Origin: Actinomycetospora sp. NBRC 106378 | GTDB lineage: Bacteria > Actinomycetota > Actinomycetes > Mycobacteriales > Pseudonocardiaceae | Assembly: GCF_030269685.1 (NCBI RefSeq) | Contig: NZ_BSTT01000001.1 | Coordinates: forward strand, 124,001-188,000 | Reading direction: 5' to 3' | DNA length: 64,000 nucleotides | Position numbers and translations under genes: made by a program | The notes under the pieces: generated by a model | Told to the model about the DNA's origin: nothing | What the model saw: the letters and a program-made list of their open reading frames with translations, nothing else | Database searches by the model: none | Shown here: in pieces, positions 35,048 through 43,861 of the stretch | Numbering within the stretch: the stretch's first letter is position 1 | How the letters are laid out: each line of letters begins with the position of its first letter

Positions 35048-35070
35048 GTCAGCGGTGGCACACGGCTGAC
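35048..35070. repeat. Dispersed repeat family D (copy 2)
   Basis: The 23-base core GTCAGCGGTGGCACACG plus GCTGAC is identical to 21976-21998. Here it lies 57 bases upstream of the LppX-like start codon. Its ends GTCAGC/GCTGAC are complementary. Confidence 0.7.
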
Positions 35071-35109
35071 ACCCGACGTCAGGAACGCGCCACGCCCGGG
35101 GCGACCGGG

Positions 35110-35201
35110 CCTTGTCGCGGGCTGCCCCACGACCACGCCCATCTTGTCGTTGTGAATCACAGCGACAAGGGGGACGACCTTGCGCGGTTGCCCGCGACAG
35201 G
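35110..35201. terminator. Nested palindrome between the membrane protein and lipoprotein genes
   Basis: An outer pair CCTTGTCGCGGGC / GCCCGCGACAGG encloses an inner near-perfect 27-base palindrome (35143-35169; CTTGTCGTTGTGAATCACAG then CGACAAG). It lies 4 bases after the stop at 35206 on the leftward transcript. It could be a terminator, an operator for the lipoprotein gene, or both. Confidence 0.5.
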
Positions 35202-35205
35202 GCCG

Positions 35206-36435
35206 TCAGCGCCAGCGGTGGGTGCGGCGGCCCTTGACCGTGGTGGCCAGCTGCCGCTGCCACAGGGCCCAGGTCTCGGGGTCGAGCGTGTGGTTGCCGG
35301 TGTCGCCGGTTCCCGACGGCGGAGTGGTGCGGGTCGAGCCCGTCCGCGCCGCGGAGCCGGAGCTGCCCGTCGACCTCGCGGCACCGACCGGGATCGGACC
35401 CGAGCCCGTGCGCGGCTGCGATCCGGTCGTGGGCTGCGATCCGGTCGTCGGGTGGGAGCCGGTGTGGGAGCCCACCGTCCGGTGCGAGCCGGTCGACGGC
35501 CCGGCCACGGGGATCGGCCCGGACGGGTGCTGGCGCGGGATGGGGGCCGACGGGTGGCCGACGGGCAGCGGGGGCGGCGGCACGACGTGCGGGCGCTCCT
35601 GCGCGACCGGCAGCGGACGGGACGGCGTCGCGGGCCGGGGGGCGGACGGGACCGCGCCGGCCGTCGGACCGGGGTGGCGGACGCGCACCGTGCCCTCGGC
35701 GGGCGCCTCGGCGTCGCCGCGCTCGAACCAGTCGACGACCGGGGTCCACGGCCAGAAGCGGTGCGCGGAGCGGGTCTTGACGAAGCCCAGGCCCATGATC
35801 AGGCCGAAGATGAGATGCCCGACCAGGGAGAGCGTGATGGTCACCGGCGTGAGCGGGAACATCATCGTCTGGCCACGGGGGGCGAGCCAGACCGTGCCGA
35901 CGAGTCCGGCCCACACCGGGAACACCGCGAACGCGACCGAGGCGGCGACGACGACGCCGGCGGGCCGGCGGTGCAGGCCGAGGAAGGCGGCGAGGACGAA
36001 GAACGTCACGCCGATGCCGCCGCCGTCGCCGAGGTAGCGCCACAGGTAGCCGACCCAGGCGCCGGCCGCCTTCGACGACCCGTCGCCGACGATCCAGGTG
36101 CCCATCGTGGGAATGAAGTCGGCCCACCACCCGAGCATGTAGACGGTGTCCAGCCGGAACACGTCGTAGAGCGCGCAGGCGATGATCCCCCAGACGAAGC
36201 CGTGGAGGATGACGCGGTCCTCGGGGTGCGGGTCGAAGATCGACAGCGCGAGGATGGTCGTGGCCAGCGGGATCACGAGCAGCGCGGCCGACCAGTTCAT
36301 GGTGATGAGACCGAACACGTGCGCCGAGATGGCCAACAGGGGCAAGGCGGCGAGCAACACGTGCAGGCCGACCCGCAGCAGGCCCTGTCGGGTCACCGGG
36401 GCCAGGGGGAGCGCGGCACCGTCCGTCGTCGTCAC
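35206..36435 (-). CDS. Polytopic membrane protein with Ser/Gly/Pro-rich tail
   Basis: A 409-residue protein. The first 230 residues carry about six hydrophobic segments (GLHVLLAALPLLAISAHVFG; AALLVIPLATTILALSIF; GFVWGIIACALYDVFRLD; GIGVTFFVLAAFLGLH; VVVAASVAFAVFPVWAGLVG; SLVGHLIFGLIMGLGFV). The rest is a low-complexity cytoplasmic tail with TGSH/TGSQP repeats and ends in a basic WQRQLATTVKGRRTHRWR. No family recognised with certainty. GTG 36435 (MTTTDGAALP) was chosen; TTG 36477 is an alternative. Confidence 0.7.
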   Translation of the reverse strand: MTTTDGAALPLAPVTRQGLLRVGLHVLLAALPLLAISAHVFGLITMNWSAALLVIPLATTILALSIFDPHPEDRVILHGFVWGIIACALYDVFRLDTVYMLGWWADFIPTMGTWIVGDGSSKAAGAWVGYLWRYLGDGGGIGVTFFVLAAFLGLHRRPAGVVVAASVAFAVFPVWAGLVGTVWLAPRGQTMMFPLTPVTITLSLVGHLIFGLIMGLGFVKTRSAHRFWPWTPVVDWFERGDAEAPAEGTVRVRHPGPTAGAVPSAPRPATPSRPLPVAQERPHVVPPPPLPVGHPSAPIPRQHPSGPIPVAGPSTGSHRTVGSHTGSHPTTGSQPTTGSQPRTGSGPIPVGAARSTGSSGSAARTGSTRTTPPSGTGDTGNHTLDPETWALWQRQLATTVKGRRTHRWR

Positions 36436-36653
36436 GGAGCGAAAAGCTAGGGGTGCCCGTGACCGTTCCGTGTCCAACCTGAGAGCAGACGGAGATCGTC
36501 GCGGTCACGGGCGCCCGGGACGCGCCCGCCGGTCGGGGGCCTGGGCCGTCCGGCCCAACCGCTCGGCCGAGGAGATGCCCCGGGGCGCCCCCGGCCTCTC
36601 AGGATCACACCCGGCGGTCGGCGAGCGGTCGCCCGGGAGCGGTCGGCTCGGGG

Positions 36654-37466
36654 TCAGACCCCGGCCCGGCTGTCCCGGATCTCCTCGAGCCACAGCGCGG
36701 TCTTCGTGCGGTGCCCCCGGGCGACCTGGATGCGGTGGTCGGCGAGGAACCGGGCCAGCGCGACGGCCGCCCGGGGCGCGTCGGCCGGGCGGCACTTGAC
36801 CGACAGCTCGCGCAGCTCCAGCCCGCTGGGGTAGCGGCAGTGCTCCAGGAACGCCCGGCCGACGGTGAACCGCGACCGCGGGACCCGGTAGCGATGGGTG
36901 GTGAGCGGGCCGTGCAGGACGAGGTCGTCGAGCACCGACTCCGACATGCCCTCCGGCAGCAGGGTGCGCAGCCAGCGGCGCTGGGCGCCCGAGAGCAGGG
37001 CCGCCGGCGGGGCGCCGTCCTCGAAGCAGGCGACCGCGGCGTCGGGGTCGACGGTGCGCCGCAGCTCGGTCGTGCGGAGCAGGTTGCCGGGCAGCACGTC
37101 GAGCTCCACCCGCGCCTCCTCCGGGCCGCGGCGGCCGGTGACCCGGTCCCGGTCGCGGACCCGGACCACGAGGTCGAAGCGCCGCGGACCACGGCGGCGG
37201 ACCCGGACGTGGACCCCCACCCCGCACAGGTCGAGGTCGGGGGTGTCGAGCAGGTAGATCCGGCGGGCACCGCGGCGGCGGGTGGTCTCGGTGGGGACCG
37301 GCTCACCGTCGAGGGTGAGCAGCATCTTCAGTTCCACGGAGTCCGCGTCGCTGTCCCCCACGCCGCGCCAGTCGATGCCGTCGGGCAGGGGGAACACCTC
37401 TGCCGCCGCTCGTCGATCCCCCACCGTGTCGTTCCACCTCTCTGCCGGAAGACCAGCATTACCCAT
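36654..37466 (-). CDS. CYTH-like domain protein
   Basis: A 270-residue soluble protein. VELKMLLTLDGE, RRIYLLDTPDLDLCGVGVHVRVRRRGPRRFDLVVRVR and the later YRVPRSRFTVGRAFLEHCRYPSGLELRELSVKC have the alternating charged beta strands of CYTH/triphosphate tunnel proteins, with an ELK in place of the usual ExExK opening. Family members bind triphosphates or polyphosphate. The assignment is by pattern only. ATG 37466 was chosen; the frame runs to 37853. It is divergent from the third EEP gene (80 bases between starts). Confidence 0.6.
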   Translation of the reverse strand: MGNAGLPAERWNDTVGDRRAAAEVFPLPDGIDWRGVGDSDADSVELKMLLTLDGEPVPTETTRRRGARRIYLLDTPDLDLCGVGVHVRVRRRGPRRFDLVVRVRDRDRVTGRRGPEEARVELDVLPGNLLRTTELRRTVDPDAAVACFEDGAPPAALLSGAQRRWLRTLLPEGMSESVLDDLVLHGPLTTHRYRVPRSRFTVGRAFLEHCRYPSGLELRELSVKCRPADAPRAAVALARFLADHRIQVARGHRTKTALWLEEIRDSRAGV

Positions 37467-37546
37467 TCGTGCGGTTCGTTCATCCCTTCCTGCACGGTCG
37501 AGTCGTCTCACGGCCCTCGGACGTCCCTCTCCTAGGCTCGACGACG

Positions 37547-38662
37547 ATGTCCACGACCGCGCGACCAGCCTCCCCCGGGCGGTCCGCCGATCGCGAGGAC
37601 GGGGCGGACCGGCCCTGGAGCTCCCGCCCGGCCGCCGCCCCGTGGCACCGGGTGCCCTCGCCGCCGCCGGCGGCGGGCCGGAGGCGGCGCCTGCTCGGTG
37701 CGGCCGCGGCCCTCGTGCTCGCCGTCCTGGTGCTCCTGCCCGACCTGCTCGGGATCGACCGCGTGCTGCCCTTCGCGGTGTTCGCGGCCCTGCGCCTGCC
37801 GCTCGCCGTCGGGGCGTGGGTGCTCGGGGTGGGCCTGGTGGCGCTGCGCCCACGGTGGTGGCCGGTGCTCGCCCCCGTGCTCGCGGTGGCCGTGCTCGCC
37901 GTCGCGCTGGTCATCCCGCGGGCGATCCCCGACCCCGCCCCGCCGGCGGGCGGCACCGAGCTCACGGTCCTGGAACTCAACTCGTTCGAGGGCCACGCGG
38001 ACCCGCGGGCCATCGCGGCGACGGCGCTCGGAGCGGGCGCCGACCTCGTGGTGCTGCCCGAGGCCGGCGACCGGATGCGCCGCGCCCTGGCCGGGCTCCT
38101 CCCGGGCTGGCGGACCTGGACGAACGTGCCGCCGTCGGCCGCGGAGGTGCGCGGGATCGTCGTGGCGAGCTCGCCGCGGGCGGGGGACCTCACCGCCCGG
38201 CGGCTCGACGGCGGTACCCGCTACCCCTGGGCCGAGGTGACCGGCGGCATCCTCGGGCCGACCCGGCTCGTGGCCGTGCACCTGGTGTCGGTGGTCCCGC
38301 AGTGGATCGCGTACTGGCCGGGCGAGCTGGAGATGCTGCAGCGCTGGTGCGCCGCGCCCGGCCCGGCGATGGTGGTCGGCGACCTCAACGCCTCGGCGGA
38401 CCACTCCGCCTTCCGCGCGGGCACGGCGGGCTGCACGGACGCGGGCAGCGCGACCGGTGGCTCGCTCGTCGGTACGTGGAACGCCGCGGTCCCCCGGTGG
38501 CTGGGCACGCAGATCGACCACGTGCTGACCCGGACGGCTCCCGACGGCTCCGGCCCGCGCCCGCGGTCGCTGGAGGTGCTCGACCTGCCGGGCAGCGACC
38601 ACCGCGCCCTGCTCGTACGGCTGGCGCTCCCGGGTCACGGGGGATACACACCACGCCCGTAG
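37547..38662 (+). CDS. Membrane-anchored EEP family protein (paralogue 3 of 3)
   Basis: A 371-residue protein with the same plan as those at 8532 and 33100: Pro/Arg-rich N-terminus, about three membrane segments (LLGAAAALVLAVLVLLPDLL; LPLAVGAWVLGVGLVAL; PVLAVAVLAVALVIPRAI) and an EEP domain with VVLPEAGD, VGDLNASAD, QIDHVL and GSDHRALLV. The block PWAEVTGGILGPTRLVAVHL is shared almost word for word with paralogue 2. ATG 37547. It ends 11 bases before tatC, so both may be on one transcript. Confidence 0.85.
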   Translation: MSTTARPASPGRSADREDGADRPWSSRPAAAPWHRVPSPPPAAGRRRRLLGAAAALVLAVLVLLPDLLGIDRVLPFAVFAALRLPLAVGAWVLGVGLVALRPRWWPVLAPVLAVAVLAVALVIPRAIPDPAPPAGGTELTVLELNSFEGHADPRAIAATALGAGADLVVLPEAGDRMRRALAGLLPGWRTWTNVPPSAAEVRGIVVASSPRAGDLTARRLDGGTRYPWAEVTGGILGPTRLVAVHLVSVVPQWIAYWPGELEMLQRWCAAPGPAMVVGDLNASADHSAFRAGTAGCTDAGSATGGSLVGTWNAAVPRWLGTQIDHVLTRTAPDGSGPRPRSLEVLDLPGSDHRALLVRLALPGHGGYTPRP

Positions 38663-38673
38663 GCTGATCGGCC

Positions 38674-39687
38674 GTGGCACGCCCGTCGTGGATGCAGGTC
38701 CCCCGTTGGTTGCGGCCGCGTGCCGGCAACCCCGACGGCACGATGACGCTGCTCGAGCACATCCACGAGCTGCGGCGCCGGCTGATGATCGGGGTCATCG
38801 CGATCCTGCTCGGCACGATCATCGGGGTCCTCTGGTACCAGTTCCACATCTTCGGGCTGCCCTCGCTCGGCGAGCTGCTGACCGAGCCCTACTGCGCGCT
38901 GCCCCCGGGCGCCCGGCTGACCCTCGGCGACCCGAACCGCTGCCAGCTCGTCGCCTTCGCCCCGTTCGAACAGCTCACCCTGCTCATCAAGGTGGGGGTC
39001 GCCGCCGGCGTCGTGCTCTCCAGCCCGGTCTGGCTCTCCCAGCTGTGGGGCTTCATCACCCCCGGGCTGCACGCCCACGAGCGCAGGTTCGCGCGGGTGT
39101 TCATCGGCACCGGGACGGTGCTCTTCGTCGGCGGCGCCGTGATGGCCTACCTGGTGCTGACCAAGGCGCTGTACTTCCTCGTCACCGTCGGCGGCGGCAT
39201 CCAGATCACGGCCCTGCGCGGCGACGACTACTTCAGCCTGCTCATCACGCTGCTCGTGATCTTCGGCGTCAGCTTCGAGCTGCCCCTGCTCATGATCATG
39301 CTGAACCGGGTCGGCATCTTCCCCTACGCGACGATCAAGGCGTGGCGGCGCGGGCTCATCTTCGCGATCTTCGTGTTCGCGGCGGTCGTCACGCCCGGCC
39401 AGGACCCGTTCTCGATGCTCGCCCTCGGCTGCTCGCTGACCGTGCTCTTCGAGATCGCCGCGCAGATCTGCCGGGTCCACGACCGGCGGCTCGCGAAGGC
39501 CTCACCCTGGCAGGGGCTCGCCGACGACGAGGCCGGGCCGTCGCCCATGGCGTCCTCCGGGGCGTCGGCGAGCACGGTGGCCGCCTCCGCCCCCGTGGCG
39601 CCGACGTCGCTCGAGCCCGCCCGGAGCGCCGCACCGACCCGCGTCGTCGACCCGCCGTCGGGAAGCGACTACGACGACGTGACGTGA
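38674..39687 (+). CDS. tatC: Twin-arginine translocase subunit TatC
   Basis: A 337-residue TatC, the membrane receptor for twin-arginine signal peptides. It starts [18 protein letters not shown] after a short basic leader, contains [42 protein letters not shown] and [19 protein letters not shown], and has the six expected membrane segments ending near residue 260. The last 70 residues are an Ala/Ser/Pro-rich cytoplasmic extension. GTG 38674. No tatA or tatB is adjacent, whereas tatA normally precedes tatC in actinobacteria. Confidence 0.95.
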   Translation: MARPSWMQVPRWLRPRAGNPDGTMTLLEHIHELRRRLMIGVIAILLGTIIGVLWYQFHIFGLPSLGELLTEPYCALPPGARLTLGDPNRCQLVAFAPFEQLTLLIKVGVAAGVVLSSPVWLSQLWGFITPGLHAHERRFARVFIGTGTVLFVGGAVMAYLVLTKALYFLVTVGGGIQITALRGDDYFSLLITLLVIFGVSFELPLLMIMLNRVGIFPYATIKAWRRGLIFAIFVFAAVVTPGQDPFSMLALGCSLTVLFEIAAQICRVHDRRLAKASPWQGLADDEAGPSPMASSGASASTVAASAPVAPTSLEPARSAAPTRVVDPPSGSDYDDVT

Positions 39688-39694
39688 GGTCCGG

Positions 39695-40600
39695 TCACGG
39701 CACCGTGACCACCAGCCGGCCGCGGCCGTGGCCCGTGGCGCTCCGTCGTTGGGCCGCCGCGGCCCCGTCCAGCGGGTAGGTGGCCGTGACTGGGAGGACG
39801 AGGGAGCCGGCCGCGACGAGGCGGGCGCCCTCGCGCAGGGCCGCGGCCCGGTCGCTCCCGACCCCGGTCGAGACGAGGGCGCCGTACCGCGGCGCCGAGA
39901 AGTCCGCGATGGAGACGACCCGCGACGGGTCGCCGGTGAGCGCGACCAGCTCCGGGATCACGCCAGAGCCGGCGACGTCGAACGCCGCGTCCACCCCGTC
40001 GGGGGCGAGGGCCGCGACCCGCTCGCGCAGCCCGGGCCCGTAGGTCGTGGGGACGGCGCCGAGGGCGGCGAGGTGGTCCTGGTTGTCGGCGCCGGCCACC
40101 CCCACCACCCGCACGCCGCGGGCGCGGGCCACCTGGACCACCACCGACCCCACGCCTCCGGCCGCCCCGTTGACGACGACCGTGGCGCCGGGCGGGGCGG
40201 TGAGGACCTCGAGCACCCGGAGCCCGGTCTCGAACGGGGTCGGCCAGCCGGCCGCCTCCACGACGGAGGCGCCGGGCGGGACCGGCGCCCACGACGTCAG
40301 GACCGCGTGCTCGGCGTAGGTGTCGGTGCCGGACCCGAAGACCGTGTCCCCCGGGACGACGTCGGTAACGCCCTCCCCCACCTCGTCGACCCGGCCCGCG
40401 GCGTCGCCGCCGGTGCCGCTCGGCAGTTCCAGCGGGCGGACGTCGCGGAGCTGGCCGGCGCGCAGCTTCCACTCCAGGGCGTTCACCCCGGCGGCGGCCA
40501 CCGCGATGCGGATCCGGCCCGGTCCGGCGTGCGGCGGCGGCACGTCGGCGAGGTGCAGGACCTCGGGACCCCCGTACTCGGCGAAGCGGACGGCTCTGAT
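39695..40600 (-). CDS. Zinc-independent MDR/quinone oxidoreductase, apparent ATC start
   Basis: A 301-residue medium-chain dehydrogenase/reductase of the NADP-dependent quinone oxidoreductase type. It has the cofactor motif VVVNGAAGGVGSVVVQVARARG and the substrate-side AAAGVNALEWKLRAG; no zinc ligands are seen. The conserved N-terminus (RAVRFAEYGGPEVLHLADVP) is encoded, but the codon where Met should be is ATC (40598-40600), with GGGGAGG 6 bases upstream. No ATG, GTG or TTG lies further upstream in frame. The first usual start is GTG 40543, which would delete 19 conserved residues. It is convergent with tatC, 7 bases apart. Confidence 0.8.
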   Translation of the reverse strand: MRAVRFAEYGGPEVLHLADVPPPHAGPGRIRIAVAAAGVNALEWKLRAGQLRDVRPLELPSGTGGDAAGRVDEVGEGVTDVVPGDTVFGSGTDTYAEHAVLTSWAPVPPGASVVEAAGWPTPFETGLRVLEVLTAPPGATVVVNGAAGGVGSVVVQVARARGVRVVGVAGADNQDHLAALGAVPTTYGPGLRERVAALAPDGVDAAFDVAGSGVIPELVALTGDPSRVVSIADFSAPRYGALVSTGVGSDRAAALREGARLVAAGSLVLPVTATYPLDGAAAAQRRSATGHGRGRLVVTVP

Positions 40601-40733
40601 GGTGGACCTCCCCGGTGCGGCGGAACGTGCCGCCCAGGGTGCCCGGCGGATGCTCGCGGCCCGGGGGTCCGGATCGCGGGATCGGCGGAATCCGACACCG
40701 GACGCGGCGGTCCCGGCGCTCGTCGACGTCGGG

Positions 40734-41057
40734 TCAGGCCGCGTGCGCGTGGCGCGGGCGGACCAGCCGACCGCGCAGGTCGCGGTGCCCGCCGACGAGG
40801 CCGCACCACGTGCAGTCCTCGTCGGGCAGCACCGGGGCCTCCGCGCGCGGCGCGGGGAGCAGCACGTCGAGTCCCGCGTCGAGGACCGGGGCGGCCTCCC
40901 CGCGGTGGCGACGCCAGGCCCAGCGCACGAGCAGGGCCGCGCCCCACCCGACCAGGGCGACGATCGCCAGCCACTTGAGCAGCAGCACGGCGCACAACGC
41001 GATGACGACGCCGACGACGGCGCCCGGGACGGGCACGCGGACTCGACCGGTGGACAC
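40734..41057 (-). CDS. Small membrane protein with CxxC
   Basis: A 107-residue protein: hydrophobic N-terminal half with two close membrane segments (VPGAVVGVVIALCAVLLLKW; LAIVALVGWGAALLVRWAW), then a cytoplasmic part with DEDCTWCGLVGGH. GTG 41057. No family recognised. Confidence 0.6.
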   Translation of the reverse strand: MSTGRVRVPVPGAVVGVVIALCAVLLLKWLAIVALVGWGAALLVRWAWRRHRGEAAPVLDAGLDVLLPAPRAEAPVLPDEDCTWCGLVGGHRDLRGRLVRPRHAHAA

Positions 41058-41194
41058 CCGATCGAGGCTAGGTCGACCGGTGCGTCATCACACGCAGGCG
41101 CGCCGGGGACGACGACGGCCCCGGTGGGCCGCGAGGTCGGGGGTCCCGCGGCCCGCCGGGGCCACCCGTGAGTTCGTCCGCCGGGCCGCCGGTG

Positions 41195-41965
41195 TTACCC
41201 GGCCGCCGAGAACATCCGCGCGAGCTCGTCGGACCACTCGACGGTGCGGGTGACGACCTCCACGCCGCCCTCCGGCTCGCCACCGGCGAGCTCGGCCGCG
41301 CGCACGCAGCAGTGCACCCAGAGCTGGAACTGCAGGTTCTTCGCGAGCCGGAGGCGGTTGTACATCAGGTCGGCGAGGACGTCCCCGGCGCGGGCCCAGG
41401 TGGTGATGCTGAACTGCAGGGCGGTGTCGCCGCCCTCCTCGTCGCCGGCACCCTCGGCCGCGAACTCGATCTGCCCGGCCTCGACGTGCCCCTCGAGGGT
41501 GGCGAGCCGGAACGACGAGCGCCGCGTCTGGTCGGTGCGGTCGACCACGCGCACCGGCCCGTCCCAGGGCCCCGGGATCCGGACGACGTACTCGTCGCCG
41601 ACGGTCAGGGCGTGGGCGGAGCCGGTGACGCGGTCGAAGCGGGCCGCGCCGGGGATCATCGCCGCGTTGATGTCCGCGACCAGCACGGCGACGAGCTCGA
41701 GCGGACCGAGCCGGGCGTCGGGGACGTGGACGGTGAAGACGCGGTGCAGCATCGGCCCGTGCCCGTCGAGCAGGGTCTGGTCGCGCGGGCCGGGGGTGGG
41801 CAGCGGCGGCGGGGCGTCCGTCACCGGGTCGCCCGGCTCCTCGCGGTGGTTGACCCGCACCCCGGGCAGGGCCCAGATGCGACCGAGCGCGAGCAGCCCG
41901 CGGGGCGCGGACGTGAGCATCCGCGCTTCGCGGGCGACCTGACGGGGGCCGGGGACGAGGTGCAC
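41195..41965 (-). CDS. Uncharacterised protein, possibly DUF1990-like
   Basis: A 256-residue soluble protein. ADINAAMIPGAARFDRV, GDEYVVRIPGPWDGPVRVVD, FRLATLEGHVEAGQIEFAAE and FSITTWARAGDVLADLMYNRLRLAK suggest a lipid-binding-like alpha/beta domain that recalls DUF1990 proteins. I am not sure of the family. Start GTG 41965, or ATG 41920. It lies 28 bases after the SRPBCC-like gene on the same strand, so both are probably one unit. Confidence 0.6.
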   Translation of the reverse strand: MHLVPGPRQVAREARMLTSAPRGLLALGRIWALPGVRVNHREEPGDPVTDAPPPLPTPGPRDQTLLDGHGPMLHRVFTVHVPDARLGPLELVAVLVADINAAMIPGAARFDRVTGSAHALTVGDEYVVRIPGPWDGPVRVVDRTDQTRRSSFRLATLEGHVEAGQIEFAAEGAGDEEGGDTALQFSITTWARAGDVLADLMYNRLRLAKNLQFQLWVHCCVRAAELAGGEPEGGVEVVTRTVEWSDELARMFSAAG

Positions 41966-41993
41966 CCCGGCGGTGTACCCGGAAACGACCGGT

Positions 41994-42500
41994 TCAGGAC
42001 CGCGGACGGGCTGCCGTCACCGCCTCGAGCTGGGCCGTCGCATCCGGCGCGGTCCCCCGTCGCTCCGCTCGGCCCTGGCCGGCCTCGCAGCGTCGGCGCA
42101 GGCCGTCGAGCAGATCGTCGAGGTGGGCCGCCGTCCTCGACGCGGTCACCGCGCCGAGCGTGCTGCCGACCCAGCCGGAGCGGTCGAGGTCGGCCACCAG
42201 GTCGGTGCCCCGCCCCTGGGCCGAGCGCCCGAGCCGCACCCGGAACGACGACGCCGAGCCGAGGCCCGTGCCGTGCCAGGTGAACCCGCGGTGCGGGCGC
42301 AGCTCGGTGACGCGCCAGTCGCGGTCGGGCAGGTGGCGCTGGCGCACCCGCACCCCGCCGCCGACCACGAGCGGCCCCCCGTCGAAGGGCTCCACCGCGC
42401 GCAGCGCGGGCGAGAGGTCCGGCCACCGGGCGACGTCGGTCAGCACGGCCCAGACGTAGTCCGGGCAGGCGCCGATCCGCACCTCGAGGTGCTGGTGCAC
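41994..42500 (-). CDS. SRPBCC (START-like) family protein
   Basis: A 168-residue polyketide-cyclase/START-like protein: VRIGACPDYVWAVLTDVARWPDLSPALRAVEPFDGGPLVVGGGVRV at the N-terminus, then WRVTELRPHRGFTWHGTGLG and a C-terminal helix. The fold binds hydrophobic ligands. GTG 42500 has GAGGAGG 6 bases upstream. It is divergent from the MarR gene at 42623. Confidence 0.8.
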   Translation of the reverse strand: MHQHLEVRIGACPDYVWAVLTDVARWPDLSPALRAVEPFDGGPLVVGGGVRVRQRHLPDRDWRVTELRPHRGFTWHGTGLGSASSFRVRLGRSAQGRGTDLVADLDRSGWVGSTLGAVTASRTAAHLDDLLDGLRRRCEAGQGRAERRGTAPDATAQLEAVTAARPRS

Positions 42501-42587
42501 GCGGGGCCTCCTCGTCGTGGTCCGCTCCCACGGCGAGCGTAGAGACGCGCCCGGCCGATCGGAACGGCCCCCGGTATGGCCCACGAC

Positions 42588-42616
42588 TCGACTTGTCTCT
42601 GTAGCAGAGCTAAATT
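42588..42616 (+). promoter_or_regulatory. Promoter with operator-like repeat for the MarR/ABC operon, leaderless
   Basis: TCGACT (42588-42593) and TAAATT (42611-42616) are 17 bases apart in an A/T-richer pocket. Transcription would start about 7 bases on, at the GTG 42623 itself, so the mRNA would be leaderless; indeed no ribosome site precedes the GTG. Inside the spacer sits a perfect inverted repeat CTCTG-TAG-CAGAG (42597-42609), a likely MarR operator. Confidence 0.6.
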
Positions 42617-42622
42617 ACTGAC

Positions 42623-43069
42623 GTGGTACTCGCCCCCGCCCTCGCCGACCGGCTCCTGCCGGCGATGACGGCGGTCCGGCGGGCGATCCGGCGCCGCACC
42701 CGGGAGCGGCTCGGGGTGGAGCACCTGCCCGCGGGCCGCGTCGAGCTGCTCCGCACCGTCGAGGAGCTGCCGGGCGCCGGGATCGGGACCGTGGCCCGGC
42801 GGCTGCGCCTGGCGGAGAACACGGTCTCCACCGCGGTGCGCGCCGCCGTCGCCGACGGCCACCTGGAGCGCCGGACCGACCCGGCCGACCGGCGTGCGGT
42901 CCGGCTCGACCTCACCGACGCCGCCCGCGCCCGCCTGCGGCACTGGCGCGCGGCGCGGGGCGAGCTCGTCGAGGACGCCCTGCGCCGCCTGCCCGACGCC
43001 GACCGGGCCGCCCTCGAGGCGGCCGTCCCCGCTCTGGAACGCCTGCTCGACGCGGTGGAGGGAGCCTGA
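42623..43069 (+). CDS. MarR-family transcriptional regulator
   Basis: A 148-residue winged-helix regulator: GIGTVARRLRLAENTVSTAVRAAVADGHLERRTDPADRRAVRLDLT is the recognition helix and wing with the DRR signature. It sits first in an operon with a drug-type ABC exporter (next start GTG 43070 directly after its stop), so it probably represses that exporter until a toxic ligand binds. Its start GTG appears to coincide with the transcription start. Divergent neighbour is the SRPBCC gene. Confidence 0.88.
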   Translation: MVLAPALADRLLPAMTAVRRAIRRRTRERLGVEHLPAGRVELLRTVEELPGAGIGTVARRLRLAENTVSTAVRAAVADGHLERRTDPADRRAVRLDLTDAARARLRHWRAARGELVEDALRRLPDADRAALEAAVPALERLLDAVEGA

Positions 43070-43861
43070 GTGAACCCCGTCCTGGTGAAGGACCTGCACT
43101 ACGCCTTCGGCGATCACGTCGCGGTCGACGGCGTCGACCTGTCCCTGGAACCGGGTGAGGTCTTCGGCCTGCTCGGCCCGAACGGCGCCGGCAAGACCAC
43201 GACGCTGCGTGTGGTCACCACGCTGCTGCCCGCGCCGCCGGACACGGTGCTGGTCGAGGGGCTCGACGTCGTCCGGTCCCGACGACGGGTCCGCCGGCTG
43301 CTCGGGTACGTCCCCCAGCAGCTCTCCGCCGACGGCACGTTGACCGGGCGCGAGAACGTGGCGCTGTTCGCCCGCCTCTTCGACGTCCCGCGCCGCGGCC
43401 GCGCCGAGGCCGTGGACGCGGTCCTCGACGCGATGGGGCTGTCCGAGTCCGCCGACCGCACCGCCTCGACCTACTCCGGCGGCATGGTCCGCCGCCTCGA
43501 GCTCGCCCAGGCGCTCGTCAGCGCGCCGCGGGTGCTCGTGCTCGACGAGCCGACCGTCGGGCTCGACCCGGTCGCCCGCTCCGGGGTGTGGGACCGCATC
43601 CACGAGGTGCGGCGCGCGAACGGCATGACCGTGCTCGTCACCACCCACGCGATGGAGGAGGCCGAGCTGCACTGCGACCGGGTCGCCCTCATGCACCGCG
43701 GCCGGCTCCGCGCCGAGGGCACGCCCGCCGAGCTCACGGCCGCGATCGGCCCCGACGCCACCCTCGAGAACGTGTTCCGCCACCACACCGGCGACACCCT
43801 GGAAGCAGGAGGAATGCGCGATGTCCGTGCTGCCCGCCGCACCGCCCGCCGCGTCGGCTGA
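43070..43861 (+). CDS. ABC transporter ATP-binding protein, DrrA type
   Basis: A 263-residue ATPase: Walker A GLLGPNGAGKTTTLRVV near residue 35, Q-loop YVPQQLSADGTLTGREN, signature YSGGMVRRLELAQAL, Walker B VLVLDEPTVGLDP, and H-loop TTHAMEEAE. The late GPDATLENVFRHHTGD block is typical of daunorubicin-resistance-type exporters. It works with the permease at 43821, overlapping it by 41 bases. GTG 43070. Confidence 0.93.
   Translation: MNPVLVKDLHYAFGDHVAVDGVDLSLEPGEVFGLLGPNGAGKTTTLRVVTTLLPAPPDTVLVEGLDVVRSRRRVRRLLGYVPQQLSADGTLTGRENVALFARLFDVPRRGRAEAVDAVLDAMGLSESADRTASTYSGGMVRRLELAQALVSAPRVLVLDEPTVGLDPVARSGVWDRIHEVRRANGMTVLVTTHAMEEAELHCDRVALMHRGRLRAEGTPAELTAAIGPDATLENVFRHHTGDTLEAGGMRDVRAARRTARRVG

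Noticed and set aside
35151-35161. TGTGAATCACA, like a Crp site
   Set aside because: A Crp site needs six bases between TGTGA and TCACA; here the halves touch, and the symmetry continues into a larger palindrome.
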